A stretch of DNA of 64,000 nt from Limanda limanda (Eukaryota > Chordata > Actinopteri > Pleuronectiformes > Pleuronectidae). Positions within the stretch are counted from its first letter, which is position 1; every line of letters begins with the position of its first letter. The stretch spans positions 20,421,481 to 20,485,480 of the forward strand of contig NC_083654.1 in NCBI RefSeq assembly GCF_963576545.1. Direction: 5' to 3'. Both the position numbers and the translations under genes were made by a program. A model generated the notes under the pieces. That model did no database searches and was not told the DNA's origin. It saw nothing but the letters and a program-made list of their open reading frames with translations. Shown here piece by piece: positions 52,410 through 64,000 of this stretch.

Positions 52410-53970
52410 TCCCTCTCTCCTCCAGCAGTGGTCAGCAGCAGCGGTCACCACTGGACAACGCTTCGCTAGCACAGGACACACAGACCCGTTGCCAGGCAAC
52501 AGCAATGAAAGATTGCTGCATGTGTGTGTGTGTGTACGCGTGTGCATGTGTGTGCACTAGTGTGTGTGTGTTGCTCACATGTTTGTGTGTGTACCTGTGA
52601 GAGTGTTAATCATTGAGAATAAACATGTTTCTGTGGCTGCAGCTGTGAGGCAAACAAAGTGCTGCATGCTAATGTGTCCGCTGGTGTTTACACTTTAACA
52701 ACCGGGGTTAAAGGATTATTCTGCCTCTTTATTCCCTGATAGCCACGAGCTGGTCAGAGTCAGGTAACGAGCCGGGTGGGGGGGGAGCCAGGAGATATTC
52801 CAACGTGAATCCATAACACACACACGTGTCTCCCGGCCGGAGGAAGAGGAGAGGAACCGGGATGTTTCGGTTTCAGGAGGAAAGAGTTTCACGGTTATAG
52901 ATGTAGAATCTGTCGGGATCAAACCGACGACTTCCTGGTTTTAAGGAAAAGGCCGATCCGGTGTCAGAGCGTCCACTCGGGTCTGATCTGTGAGACAACA
53001 CAACACAACCCAACACAACACAACACGAGCTCCTCCTGGTTTCATGAGTGAGTTGTTTGAAGCCTGTTTCTGCAGAGGAGGCGTCTCCGGAGTGAACCGG
53101 TGGATTCTGCTGTGATTCACGTGGGCCGCTGCACAAAGTCCTGCCTGCGTGTACCTGGTATGCATGTGTGAGTCAGGGAGTCATTACATGTGTGTGTGTG
53201 TGTGTGTGTGTCTGTGTGTCTGTGTGTTCATACGTGAACGTGCACGAAGGCGAGCGCTTTCCAAATATGTCTCTAGAGTGTTTATTATATCCGATACACT
53301 ACCTCTTTCTCGCACCACATATTTCTGTGCCGATCGATTCCTCTGACTCCCGACAAGACAATAATCGCACTGCCGCCCCCCCCCCCCACTCTCTCTCTCC
53401 TTTCTCTCCACCATTATTACTGCCCTCCCCAAGGAGCACCACGCCGGGATGGAGGGATTGAAACAGAGAAATAAATAGAGGGAGGACGAGGGGGGAAAGG
53501 AGGAAATGGCCACCGCGTGTTACTTCCTTTCCCCAGAATCCCTGAGACGGAAACAAATGAGCAAAGAAAGACAACGAGCGGAGGATGGGAATATTTTTTT
53601 GGGGGTGGGGGGGGATAATAGCCGCAACAAGGACTGAGAGACATGACAGGGATGGTTCTGAAGAGAGGGAACAGGGGAGGTAAAGAGACAGTGGGGACTG
53701 ATGGAAGGGAAGGGATGGTACAGTGGGGACGAGCTGAGAGAAAAACAAATGAGAAAAGAAGATGAAAAACAAAATGACAGAACGGACGACAACATTTTAG
53801 AGAATGTGAGGATAATGGCTGATGGAGAGAAAAATAACGAGCTGGGATAAAAAAAAGGGGGAAAATGTGGAGAGACGAGAGAAGGAGAGAGGGAACGGAT
53901 GAGTGGAGGCATGCTGGGACGGTTAGAGAGGAACAGAGGGGAGGAAATAAATGAGCAGAGATTAAAAGAG
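52410..53970. other. No gene recognised
   Basis: Mixed-composition DNA with a short GT tract near 53190-53225 and purine-rich stretches from 53400. Long minus-strand frames here are Ser/Leu/Phe-rich shadows of GA-rich DNA. Confidence 0.6.
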
Positions 53971-53975
53971 AAAGG

Positions 53976-53978
<3 letters not shown>

Positions 53979-54042
<64 letters not shown>
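53979..54042. repeat. GA microsatellite
   Basis: GA run of about 31 units with one AAAG break. Confidence 0.94.
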
Positions 54043-54044
<2 letters not shown>

Positions 54045-54243
54045 CCCCGGAAATTTAGAAATTGGGCGAATTGAGAGAAACTCGGAGAAGGAGTGAGGCG
54101 AAAAAGACAAATGAAATGAACGCGTGCAGAGGGAGGTGAAGAGAGACCGAGCGTCCTCACAGGAAACAGCAGGAAGGAAGAGAGAGAGTGACAATTGGAC
54201 TAACAAAGACACACAACCTCACCTTGATAGTGTGTCTGTGTGT

Positions 54244-54272
<29 letters not shown>

Positions 54273-54274
<2 letters not shown>

Positions 54275-54391
54275 GAGGAAGAGGAGGAGGAGGAGGAGGA
54301 AGAGGAGGAGGAAGAGGAGGACGAAGAGGAGGAAGAGGAGGAAGAGGAGGAGGAGGAGGAGGAGGAAGAGGAGGAAGAGGACGAAGAGGAG

Positions 54392-54441
<50 letters not shown>

Positions 54442-54768
54442 TGAGGAAGAGGAGGAGGTGGAGGAAGAGTAGGAAGAGGACGAAAAGGAGGAGGAGGGGG
54501 AGGACTAAAGAGGAGGAGGAGGAGGAAGAGGAGGACGAAGAGGAGGAGCAGGAGGAGGAAGAGGAGGAGGAGGAGGAGGAGGAGGAGGAGGAGGAGGAGG
54601 AGGAGGAGGAGGAGGAGGAGGAGGAGGAGGAGGAGGAGGAAGAGGAGAAGGAGGAGGAGGAGGATCAGGAAGAGGAGGAGGAGGAAGAGGATGAAGAGGA
54701 GGAGGAGGAGGAGGAGGAGGACTAAAGAGGAGGAGGAGGAGGAAGAGGAGGAAGAGGACGAAGAGGAG

Positions 54769-54818
<50 letters not shown>

Positions 54819-55770
54819 TGAGGAAGAGGAGGAGGTGGAGGAAGAGTAGGAAGAGGACGAAAAGGAGGAGGAGGGGGAGGACTAAAGAGGAGGAGGAGGA
54901 GGAAGAGGAGGACGAAGAGGAGGAGCAGGAGGAGGAAGAGGNNNNNNNNNNNNNNNNNNNNNNNNNNNNNNNNNNNNNNNNNNNNNNNNNNNNNNNNNNN
55001 NNNNNNNNNNNNNNNNNNNNNNNNNNNNNNNNNNNNNNNNNNNNNNNNNNNNNNNNNNNNNNNNNNNNNNNNNNNNNNNNNNNNNNNNNNNNNNNNNNNN
55101 NNNNNNNNNNNNNNNNNNNNNNNNNNNNNNNNNNNNNNNNNAGAGGAGGAGCAGGAGGAGGAAGAGGAGGAGGAGGAGGAGGAGGAGGAGGAGGAGGAGG
55201 AGGAGGAGGAGGAGGAGGAGGAGGAGGAGGAAGGAGAGAGAAGGAGGAGGAGGAGGATCAGGAAGAGGAGGAGGAGGAAGAGGATGAAGAGGAGGAGGAG
55301 GAGGAGGAGGAGGACTAAAGAGGAGGAGGAGGAGGAAGAGGAGGAAGAGGACGAAGTTGAGGAGGAGGAGACTAAAGAGGAGGAGGAGGAGGAAGAGGAG
55401 GACGAAGAGGAGGAGCAGGAGGAGGAAGAGAGGAGGAGGAGGAGGAGGAAGAGGAGAAGGAGGAGGAGGAGGATCAGGAAGAGGAGGAGGAGGAAGAGGA
55501 TGAAGAGGAGGAGGAGGAGGAGGAGGACTAAAGAGGAGGAGGAGGAGGAAGAGGAGGAAGAGGACGAAGTTGAGGAGGAGGAGGACTAAAGAGGAGGAGG
55601 AGGAGGAAGAGGAGGACGAAGAGGAGGACGAAGAGGAGGAGGAGGAGGAGGAGGAGGAGGAGGAGGAGGAAGGACAAGGAAGAGGAGGAGGAAGAGGAAG
55701 AGGAAGAGGAAGAGGAAGAGGAAGAGGAAGAGGAAGAGGAAGAGGAAGAGGAGGAGGAGGAGGAGCAGGA
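54273..55770. repeat. 1.5-kb GGA tract with higher-order units and a gap
   Basis: Purine-only plus strand built from GGA and GAA, punctuated by GAC, GCAGG, GTGG and GAGGACTAAAGAGG words. The last recurs near 54503, 54719, 54881, 55312 and 55583, giving larger periods of roughly 160-220 bases away from the gap. All Glu-, Arg- and Gly-rich frames are artefacts. Such tracts favour triplex DNA and are hard to assemble. Confidence 0.95.
54942..55141. other. Assembly gap of 200 N
   Basis: Exactly 200 undetermined bases, presumably a placeholder length. Sequence on both sides repeats sequence at 54437-54600. Confidence 0.99.
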
Positions 55771-55964
55771 AGGAGGTGATGACCGAATAAAATGAGATGG
55801 ATACGTTTATAAAAAGGAAAAGGGAAAAAGCCTCTGAGAGTAAATCCCAGTTTCACTCCTAACTGGGATCTATCGCCACTGTCACAGGGAGGAACATGTG
55901 GGAGGAGCTTCCACCAGCAGAACAACACCCAGAGATAAAAACCTTCCTCTACATTTAAAACCAG

Positions 55965-56042
55965 AAGAAGAAGAAGAAGAAGAAGAAGAAGAAGAAGAAG
56001 AAGAAGAAGAAGAAGAAGAAGAAGAAGAAGAAGAAGAAGAAG

Positions 56043-56073
<31 letters not shown>
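55965..56073. repeat. GAA trinucleotide microsatellite
   Basis: Uninterrupted AAG/GAA run of about 36 units. Confidence 0.96.
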
Positions 56074-56812
56074 CTTTTCTCTGAGCGTTGATATGAAAAC
56101 GTTAAAGTTGATGAAAACGTTCACTGGAGGTTTTTCTCTGGAGGAGCTGGTTTCCATCCAGATGTTTCCTCCTCCTCCTGTTTCAGCTCGACCACCACAA
56201 AGGATCTCATAAGTCCCCCCCCCCCCCAGTAGAAGATCATATTATCCTTCCATGTGGAGTTATGAGTCTGTCATGTGACCTCCGGTGGGTTATTAATGTT
56301 CAGATCTGTTTGGAAACAGAACGTGAGGGAATTCAAAACGTCTGCTTCCGGGTTCTGATTGGTTGAAAACTGCCGCTCTACAAGTGTACACGGCGTGATG
56401 GGGTGAGGGGGGTGTTGGGGGGGCCGGCGTGCGCCCTCGGCCCGGTGATCTCCTGTGTGAGCCCCTGTGCCTGGTTGGGTTTACAGGTTTTTATCGATCG
56501 GACCTTCGACTTAAATTTGCTCCAATTAAACAGAGCGCTTATTTGACCTCTGCCCCCCCCCACCACCCCACCCCCCCGTCCTGTTCTCTCCTTTCCTGTC
56601 CCGTTAAATACCCCCCCCCACCCTTCCTCCCCCTCCTCCTCCTCCTCTGCACCTCCATCTCCATCTCCTCCTCCTCACGCTCCACACCTCCATCGCAGCT
56701 CCTCATCCATCTCTCGCTCACTGTAATACCTCTCCACCTCCATCCTCCCCCCCTTCCGTCTGTGGCCGTCACCCCATCCTCATCCTCTGCTTCCTACCCC
56801 CCCTCTATTTAA

Positions 56813-56815
<3 letters not shown>

Positions 56816-56859
<44 letters not shown>

Positions 56860-56933
56860 ATCACACCGAGCTGCGTTTGTTTCCTCTCTCTCTCTCTCTC
56901 TACATCCCCCAGATCTGATATTTTCTTCCTCTC

Positions 56934-56977
<44 letters not shown>

Positions 56978-57024
56978 CTTCCCCCAGATCTGATCTTTCC
57001 TTCCTCTCTCTCTCTCTCTCTCTG

Positions 57025-57070
<46 letters not shown>
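56816..57070. repeat. CT microsatellite cluster with duplicated spacer
   Basis: CT runs separated by two copies of a CCCCCAGATCTGAT spacer (about 56907 and 56983), indicating a local duplication of about 76 bases within the tract. Confidence 0.9.
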
Positions 57071-57072
<2 letters not shown>

Positions 57073-57689
57073 TCGCCCTCTCAGTCAATCCATCAAACTC
57101 TCCTTAAATAACAACGATGAATTATTAAGCGTATTTATTCAACCGGCATTAATTATAAAATACAGGCGGCAAAAGGGATGGAGATGGAGAGGGAGAGGGC
57201 GAGAGAAGAAGAAGAAGAGGAGAAGAAGGAGGATGAAGAGGGGATTGGGAGGTAAAGAAAAGGTGGAGGGTGAGGTGGTTTGTGGTTATGGGGGAGAGGA
57301 AAAGAAGAAGAGGAGGGAGGTGAAGAGAGGGGGGGTTAGGAAATTGGTGTGGCTAGCGGAACAGCTCCCCTCCCTCCCTCCCCTCCTCCCCTCCGCCTCA
57401 TCCCTCGCTCCCTCCCTCCCTCCCTCCCTCCCTCCCTGCTTTGTATTCTGCCGGGATGACAGGGGAAAGCTTTATTGCTCTGAGTCGGTATCGATCGGGG
57501 CCCAGGCGGGGGGGAACCAGACCCACGCGCTGTGGAGACCCTTTGCATGGCCCCCCCGACTCACTCGCCCCCACCCACCACACACACCCGTCTCCATCCT
57601 CCATCCTCCCTTCTCTCTCTCTCTCTCTCCTGCTACCTCTCCTCCCTCTTCTCTCACTTTCAGAATCCAGAGCATCTGGTTTTGGGAAG

Positions 57690-57897
57690 TCGAGAGGAAA
57701 GAGTATTTATTTATTTATTGTTATGTATATGTTTTTGTTTGTGTTTTGATTGCTTTCATAATTTTCTTTTCTGTTTGTGTATCAAATTGCTTTAGTTGTA
57801 TATTTGTTCTGGGAAGGGGAAGCAAGGGGGGGGGGTATTGTACATTAAGTCTTGTTTTGAAATTTCTACAAATAAATCATATTTATAAAAAAAAGAG
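57690..57897 (+). mobile_element. Possible LINE1-like 3' tail
   Basis: T/G-rich sequence passes through a G-run and ends in AAATAAATCATATTTATAAAAAAAAG, as expected of a poly(A)-terminated retroelement. No frame or target duplication supports it further. Confidence 0.3.
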
Positions 57898-58329
57898 AGT
57901 AAAGAGGATAGACATGATCTCTCTTTCTCTGAAAAAGACTTTCCAACCAAACACATACGCCTATGTGATGCTGTATCTCACACACAAACACACACACACA
58001 TACTGTAACACACACACACTGTAACAAACACACACTGTAACACACACACACACACTGTGGAACACTATCTGGCAGCGTGACCGTCCTCCGGCCAGATTCC
58101 AAATTTAAGGATAAGATGGGACGAGGAAGCAGGTTCTGAAATCACCCTGAGGGGACGGAGGGATGGGATGATGGAGGGATGGGATGAGAGGAGTGGAGAG
58201 GGGGGGAAGGTGATGATTTCCCCCCCCCACCACCCCCCCGTGGTGCCAGGAGCAGAGGGTCAGCCGAGAAACACACGGACGTCTTATATTCCTCAATGTA
58301 GAGTCACACACAGTCACAGAGTTTCATAA

Positions 58330-58610
58330 TGTATATCACTTAGAAATATACTTTTTCTACTTTCTAGTCATTTCATTTCTAACTGTGCATTTCAATATGT
58401 GCAACCTCTCAGTATTTAATTACACTGTTCATATTGTTTCTATTCTATTTTTATTTTCATCTTTTCCATTCATATCACATGTTTACTTATTTTTTACATT
58501 GACTGTTCTCTTTGCTGCTGCAACACAGTAAATGTCACCGTTGTGGGAATAATTAAGGATCAACTTATCTTTTATTATATTATCTTATCTTATCTTGTGA
58601 TATTAGATCT
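58330..58610 (+). mobile_element. LINE (L2/CR1-like) 3' tail with TTATC repeats
   Basis: AT-rich sequence ends in GTTGTGGGAATAATTAAGG followed by ATCTTATCTTATC repeats, a third instance in the window of an L2-type tail. The left edge is uncertain. Confidence 0.45.
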
Positions 58611-58619
58611 TATCAAAAT

Positions 58620-59205
58620 ATTAAATTATCCAATGATTCCATGTTAATAAAACCGTCCCTGTCTGTTTTTGTTTTTTGTTTTTTTAGATGGAATTTTGTA
58701 AAATCTACTTTACAAAAAAACAAGAGCCCATCATGGCTCAGGATTAATTCTCTCACTTCCCAAGAGTGTGCATTTCTTTTATAATTTTAACTATTTGTCA
58801 GAGATTAATTCATAAAAAAATCTGATATGTTGAGGGAATATGTTTATATGAGTGTGTGAAATTTGGAGATGATATAAATAACATTTTTATTGGGTTTCAT
58901 TGGGAATTCTAGTTTTTGTGAACTAATCAGTTTAAGGGATATTCAGTGTTTTAAAGAGTGACGACAGGAGATGGAAAAGAAGAAAGGATCCAGTAAAATA
59001 AAAAAGTTTGATGAAATTCAAAAACATGTTGAACGAGATGAACTATTAACATTTGAATTCTCTGGATCTGGACGTTGGTTTTACTGAAGCGTTAAATGAC
59101 TCCGACACAAAGGAAATGAAATCTCTCCTTCAAGAGATCGAGGGAAATGGACGAATCTGAAGGATTTTTGATTTCATGAAACACGAGGATGAGACGTCCT
59201 CTGGT
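58620..59205. other. No gene recognised
   Basis: AT-rich DNA with no exon-like frames. Confidence 0.55.
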
Positions 59206-59207
59206 GA

Positions 59208-59258
59208 CGGACGAGGGACGAGTGAAGGGACGAGTGAAGGGACGAGTGAAGGGACGAC
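59208..59258. repeat. 13-bp minisatellite, about four copies
   Basis: Units of GACGAGTGAAGGG in tandem. Confidence 0.88.
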
Positions 59259-59402
59259 CGAGGACCGACCACGACCTGAGAGTCCAACCGGGCCACCCCC
59301 CCCCCCGGCCACTCGGCTGAACGTGTAACCTCCCGGCCGCCGCCGCCGTCCACTTAACAAACTCCATTTTGTTGAGGTGGGCTGAACGAATGGGCAAGGC
59401 CG

Positions 59403-59405
<3 letters not shown>

Positions 59406-59464
<59 letters not shown>
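59406..59464. repeat. GA microsatellite
   Basis: GA run of about 29 units. Confidence 0.95.
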
Positions 59465-59468
<4 letters not shown>

Positions 59469-60478
59469 CGAATTGACGGCTGGAGGGAAGAATGGCTGCT
59501 CAAGGCCACCGTGCTCTGACCCCCCACCCCCCCCACCCCCCCCTCCTTCACCGGAGTGGCTGTTATCTCTGTATTTTTACTCCTTCCATCAACAGAGCGC
59601 CCCAGACCCACTTATGTTCACTCACCAAATGACACACACACACACATACAGAAACACACAAAATTACAGATGTAGACAATGGCTGCGGCGGCGCTGCTAA
59701 GCCACAGTGCGTCATGGAGCGAGTGTGTGCGTGTGTGTGTTTTTATTTTTCCATGCGTGCAGTGTGTAACCTTTTTACAGACGCCACAAATCACCGGCTG
59801 CTCGTCGGTTTGACCACGAGTCAGAAACGCTGCTCGGAAACGTGCGGCTCCACTTTGTGTTATTCTGGATTCTTTTGAGTTGTGTAGCTGGATGTGAAGG
59901 TGTCGCTCGGTATTCAAGGTGATTCTTTTTTTTAATAAAACATAAACTCTTTCACTATTTTATAATAGAGCATTTTTTTCACAGAGGAACTTAAATCAAA
60001 ATCAGTTCTATAAGATTCCATCGAGCCGCTTTAATGATTGTTTCAACACCTGAAAAGACAAAATACAAATATAAGACAAAGAAAATAATCACATCAACAG
60101 TGAGGTAAAGGTCGCAATCCTCCGTTACACACACACACACGCACAAACACACACACCGACAGACACACACACAAGCCAATTACAGCCTTCCAGAGCAGAG
60201 ATAATTGTAACAACCATAGAGAGAATAGGTGTGTGTATGGATCAGATCCATAGGGGGTAGACTATATAATAACAACCAATTTAATGGAAAAGTCTATTTT
60301 TTCATGGGTGGAATATGTGTGTGTCTGTGTGTGTGTGCGTGTGTGTGTGTGTGCGTGTGCGTGTACATTTAGACTTTAACACAACAGGGATGCCAGCATG
60401 ATGCCATTATGATTTTCACTATAATATTATGCCCTATACTATGTGTCTTTATTGTCTGTACTGTAATCATATCTGCTG

Positions 60479-60580
<102 letters not shown>

Positions 60581-60684
60581 TACACACTGCTCTTTATTCA
60601 CTGCAGATGAAAGCATGCTGGCACAAGCTGGACCATCACAGTGTTGTGTGCAACTAAGACCACTCTCTCTCTCTCTCTCTCTCT

Positions 60685-60721
<37 letters not shown>

Positions 60722-62339
60722 GCACACACAAACACACACACACGCTGCCTGGCTGACTGACCTACCGCCATTTCACACTACTGACCAGTACAAATTGGAT
60801 AAGGGTCCATTCTCTCTGCACCAGCACACTTTAACACAACGTGCACACACACACACACACACACACGCACACATACAAACACACGCGCACACACGAACAC
60901 ACGAACACACGCGCTACACAACAAGCTCAAAATGGCCGAAACGCTGTGGTTAGAGTCGCTCTCTCGCTGTGGAGTAAAGTTCCCGGGCGAGCGAGCAGCA
61001 GATAAGGAAGGCGTGGCCTCTCCGTCTCCGTGGCGATAAACTTGGATCGCGTTCCGATGTTTATTATAATATCTTGTATTTTCTTTTCATGGAGCTAATG
61101 GTTCAAAGAAGAGATTCCAGCTCAGATGTGGAAACCAGTTCAAGGCCGATCACACGTGTCACTGGAGTTTCTCGACCTTCGCTCATGTTCTGTTCTTTCT
61201 TCTCTTCCACTTTGTTGTCCTGTCTTCTCTCCGGGCTCGAACACGTGTGATGCAAGCGGTCCGTTTAACCCCCCCACCCGTGTGTGTGTCTGTCTGTGTG
61301 TGTGTGTGTGTACATGGCTTTATGAACAGTGTGACCTTGCATACCTGGACCCCCTAATTTCTCCACCTCCGTGTTCTCACGTCTCTTTTCACTCCGACGG
61401 AACACTATCGATTGCGAGCCGGGTTTTTTTTTTTCAATGCGGCAGAAAGGGTCACAATGCAGCACAGCATACCCCCCCACCCTCCCACCCCCCTGCCCCC
61501 CCCCCACTCAGCTTCATATATAGAGCTATGTAATTACAGAGTGGCCTTGCCATCGCCTCCTATAGCGTCTAATTGTGTGGAGGCCAGGACCACATGCTGT
61601 GAGCGAGCGGCTGCATTGTGTACGTTTCAGATGTTTTGCCGACACGTGTGCGTCTGGAGAAAACAGGAGGAAACCTGCGGCTGGTGAAATGTGACTTGTG
61701 TCTTCGAATGTTTCACGGTTCATTCAACTGAGAAAATATCTTTGATTTAAACGTCATTAGTCCTTAAAAGAGAAGAAGAAGCAGCTGAATTTAAAAGTGG
61801 AAACTCGCATCCAACACGTGTTTGTGTTTATTACAAAGGTTTCACATGTGGAAGTAATTTACCAATATTAATACAATTTGAGGAGAGAAAATATTAAACA
61901 CAGTTGTAGTGGTTTTGAATCTGTTTAATCTTAATCTTAATCTGCTGTTTCAATTTGATTTCATTGGACCTTTTTTTAAATATTTTATCATAAACTTCCT
62001 TTATGTGAAGTTTGTTATCATCAACATATAAAGATGTTTTTAACTCAACAGCAGAAGAAACTACATCCAGCAAAACGACATCATCACCTTCATGTGTCAA
62101 GAATTTATTCCAGACTGTTCCAGTTATTGTAGTTTTCTTGATGTATTAATAAACTTGTATGAGTCGGGGAGGAAAGGAGAAAATCCTCAGATTAAACTAT
62201 GAGTTGAATCTTTATGTGTATGATAGTTCTGTTATTTGCTTGTTCTGTATCAGCTAATAAAAGGTTGTAACACAGCATTGTATTGAAATACGAGTTGTGA
62301 TGTTTGCAGGAGGAGCAGGAGCTGATGGTGCTCAGGTTA

Positions 62340-62540
62340 CCAGTTACCAGTGTGAGGCCAAGATACTGGGACGACAACCCATTCACACCAACATTCAGAG
62401 TTTCCAAACATCCTCATCCCATGTTCATATCTGTGAACTGTGGGAAGAAACCTCCGGAAAAACCTCGGAGAAGAAGCAAACTCAACACAGAGAAGCTCCT
62501 CAAACTGGGATTCAAACCAGGAACCTTCTCGGACCAATAC
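62340..62540 (+). repeat. Dispersed repeat with GAACTGTGGGAAGAAACC core
   Basis: The order ACCAACATTCAGAG, then AACTGTGGGAAGAAACC, then CAAACTCAACACAGAGAAGC and GGGATTCAAACCAGGAACC matches a widespread vertebrate repeat that I recall in fish. The ending resembles a reversed tRNA B box (GGTTTGAATCCC on minus). No borders could be set. Confidence 0.5.
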
Positions 62541-62799
62541 TACCAATAGCACTGCTTCATAATCCACATGTGCAAACACTCAGATATTCTCAAATCATAA
62601 TGTTTGTGGCTGTGACCTCGGGGTCGTATGGTGCACGTTTGTGATTCTGAATATTTGCTCCTCAGCGAGTTGGAGGCGGAGACACACGTGGACTCGCTGT
62701 GTTTACATCTGCTGACGGGAGCAAGCCGGGCGATATCTCACGGTAATCGATGAACAAGGGAACCAGACGGAGGGAGGAGGGAGGGAGGGAGGGAGGGAG

Positions 62800-63210
62800 G
62801 GTGGGTTTAAAAAAAAATCGGTAAGGAAAGCAGGTTATCTCCCGTCATTAATGGAGGGATTCCCGTGTGGAGGGAGGGGCGGGGGGGCTGGCAGGGGAAA
62901 GACCCGGACTCATTGAGAAAAAACACAGCGTGTTTGGCATGAAGAGAAAGCAGACAATTATCTCTATTGATTAAAGCCAGCCAGCCAGCACAGGGAAGAC
63001 AGAAAACTAGGGCTGGATCAATAGAGAGGGAGGAAGGAAGGGAGAGAGGGAGAGAGGGATGTGGGGCCGGGGAAAAGAGGGAGAGAGAGAGAGAGAGAGG
63101 GAGAGCTGGAGACAGACGAGACGGCGAGCGCTCCGAGGACAGACGCAGCCAATGAAGGAGTGAGAGACGGAGTATCAGAGAGGACGGAGAGAGAAGAAGA
63201 AGAAGAGGAC

Positions 63211-63245
<35 letters not shown>

Positions 63246-63560
63246 AGAAGAAGAAGAAGAAGAGATGACTGGCGAGAAATCTGAGCACGAGGGACGAGGT
63301 CGATGAATTTAACCGACGACAGTAAAAGTGTTAATGAAAATGAGTGGTGTGTATTTGATGACTTAGTATTTAATGCACTTGAGGGAGAGAGAGAGAGAGA
63401 GAGGAGATCGATAAGTGGACCAAGAGAGACGGATTCCAGGAGAGAAGGAAGGAAGACGAGAAGGAGGAAGAGGAGGAGGAGAAGGGGATGAAGGGGTGCT
63501 GGAGGGGGAGGAGACGGACGGAGAGAAAGAGATGGATGAGCGGAGGGATGGAGCAAGGAC
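62800..63560. other. Purine-rich DNA, no gene recognised
   Basis: GA and GAA tracts (63080-63100, 63195-63265, 63385-63402) dominate. Frames on both strands are compositional. An upstream pou2f2 exon could lie in 47-64 kb, but I could not identify one. Confidence 0.5.
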
Positions 63561-63694
63561 AGGTGTTTGATTGTGTGTGTGTAACATCATTCTCAGACGC
63601 TCCCTGGTGACCGGACATCACGTCAGGGGCCGTGGGTTGTGTTAATATTATTTTGTGTGCATGTTATATGGCAGGAGAGCACAACTGGATCAGA

Positions 63695-63696
<2 letters not shown>

Positions 63697-63750
<54 letters not shown>
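63697..63750. repeat. CA microsatellite
   Basis: CA run of about 27 units. Confidence 0.95.
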
Positions 63751-63751
<1 letters not shown>

Positions 63752-63814
63752 TGACGATGACAACTGTAAAGAAAACAAAAGACTTCATATCAAATCATTT
63801 TAAATATTGTAAAA

Positions 63815-64000
63815 ACCACTGAGTGAGTTTCCATGAGACTTGTGGATCGAAGGAACTCGAGTCCTGAAGGAACTCAGTGGAACTGGAGCCTCTTTGGAGA
63901 AAAGGGTCAAATCCAGAGTTTTTGTCGGATCACTTTTCTTTATCGTTGCCAGATGAGACGTTTTTTGACATTTTCGCCAATTTCACAGGTTCTGTTTTCA
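63815..64000 (+). repeat. Second TTTCCATGA-type dispersed repeat, cut by the window edge
   Basis: GAGTTTCCATGAGACTTGTGG, then GGGTCAAATCCAGAG and GAGACGTTTTTTGACATTTTCG follow the same phrase order as the element at 51847 and its recalled fish relatives. Confidence 0.5.

Noticed and set aside
54124..55928. Glutamate-rich and leucine/proline-rich frames up to 348 codons
   Set aside because: GGA repeat DNA interrupted by an assembly gap; no conserved sequence outside the repeat.

Overview
This is a stretch of vertebrate nuclear DNA, almost certainly from a teleost fish. The evidence is intron-rich coding sequence for a POU2F2 (Oct-2) orthologue, very dense CA, GA, GGA and ATCT microsatellites, tRNA-derived SINE pieces, LINE 3' tails that run into microsatellites, and several cut-and-paste DNA transposon derivatives. 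There are no bacterial-type genes. Most of the apparent open frames are simple-sequence DNA read through without stops.

Layout. Positions 1 to about 6470 appear to be the first intron of a minus-strand gene. Its first coding exon (6477-6498, M-K-T-Q-G-D-S followed by a phase-1 donor) and CpG-rich promoter (about 6000-7250) fit erf, the ETS2 repressor factor. Positions 7.3-25.5 kb are gene-poor. They hold microsatellites, a 1-kb minisatellite (16.86-17.89 kb), a compound ATCT/ATCC array seeded by a LINE tail (18.7-19.8 kb) and small tandem duplications. Positions 25.6-45.8 kb hold pou2f2 on the minus strand. Fifteen exons can be joined with consistent splice phases from an ATG at 45828 to a stop at 31329, giving 733 residues, and a candidate 3' UTR runs down to about 25.58 kb. 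A possible transcription start or 5' exon lies near 46.73-46.77 kb. Positions 47-64 kb hold no recognisable coding exon. They contain microsatellites, a 1.5-kb GGA tract interrupted by a 200-N assembly gap (54942-55141), a 370-490 bp tandem duplication at 51 kb, and dispersed repeats.

The pou2f2 protein has a Q-rich activation region with a 27-glutamine run, a POU-specific domain, a POU homeodomain and a long Ser/Thr/Pro/Ala/Gly-rich C-terminus that resembles POU2F1 more than the short mammalian Oct-2 isoforms. Its introns host a cluster of mobile elements. These are two copies of a non-autonomous hAT family carrying a BED zinc-finger exon (a third copy lies just past the candidate polyadenylation site), a 565-bp Harbinger-like MITE with an exon resembling the start of a MADF domain, a 419-bp foldback element with 9-bp target duplications, and a tandemly repeated SINE-like unit. 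At least five splice sites lie at or within about a dozen bases of long CA/TG or CTC tracts, a possible basis for regulated splicing. I see no clear sign of an unknown enzymatic or defence system. The most interesting material is the transposon family and the repeat-embedded splice sites.
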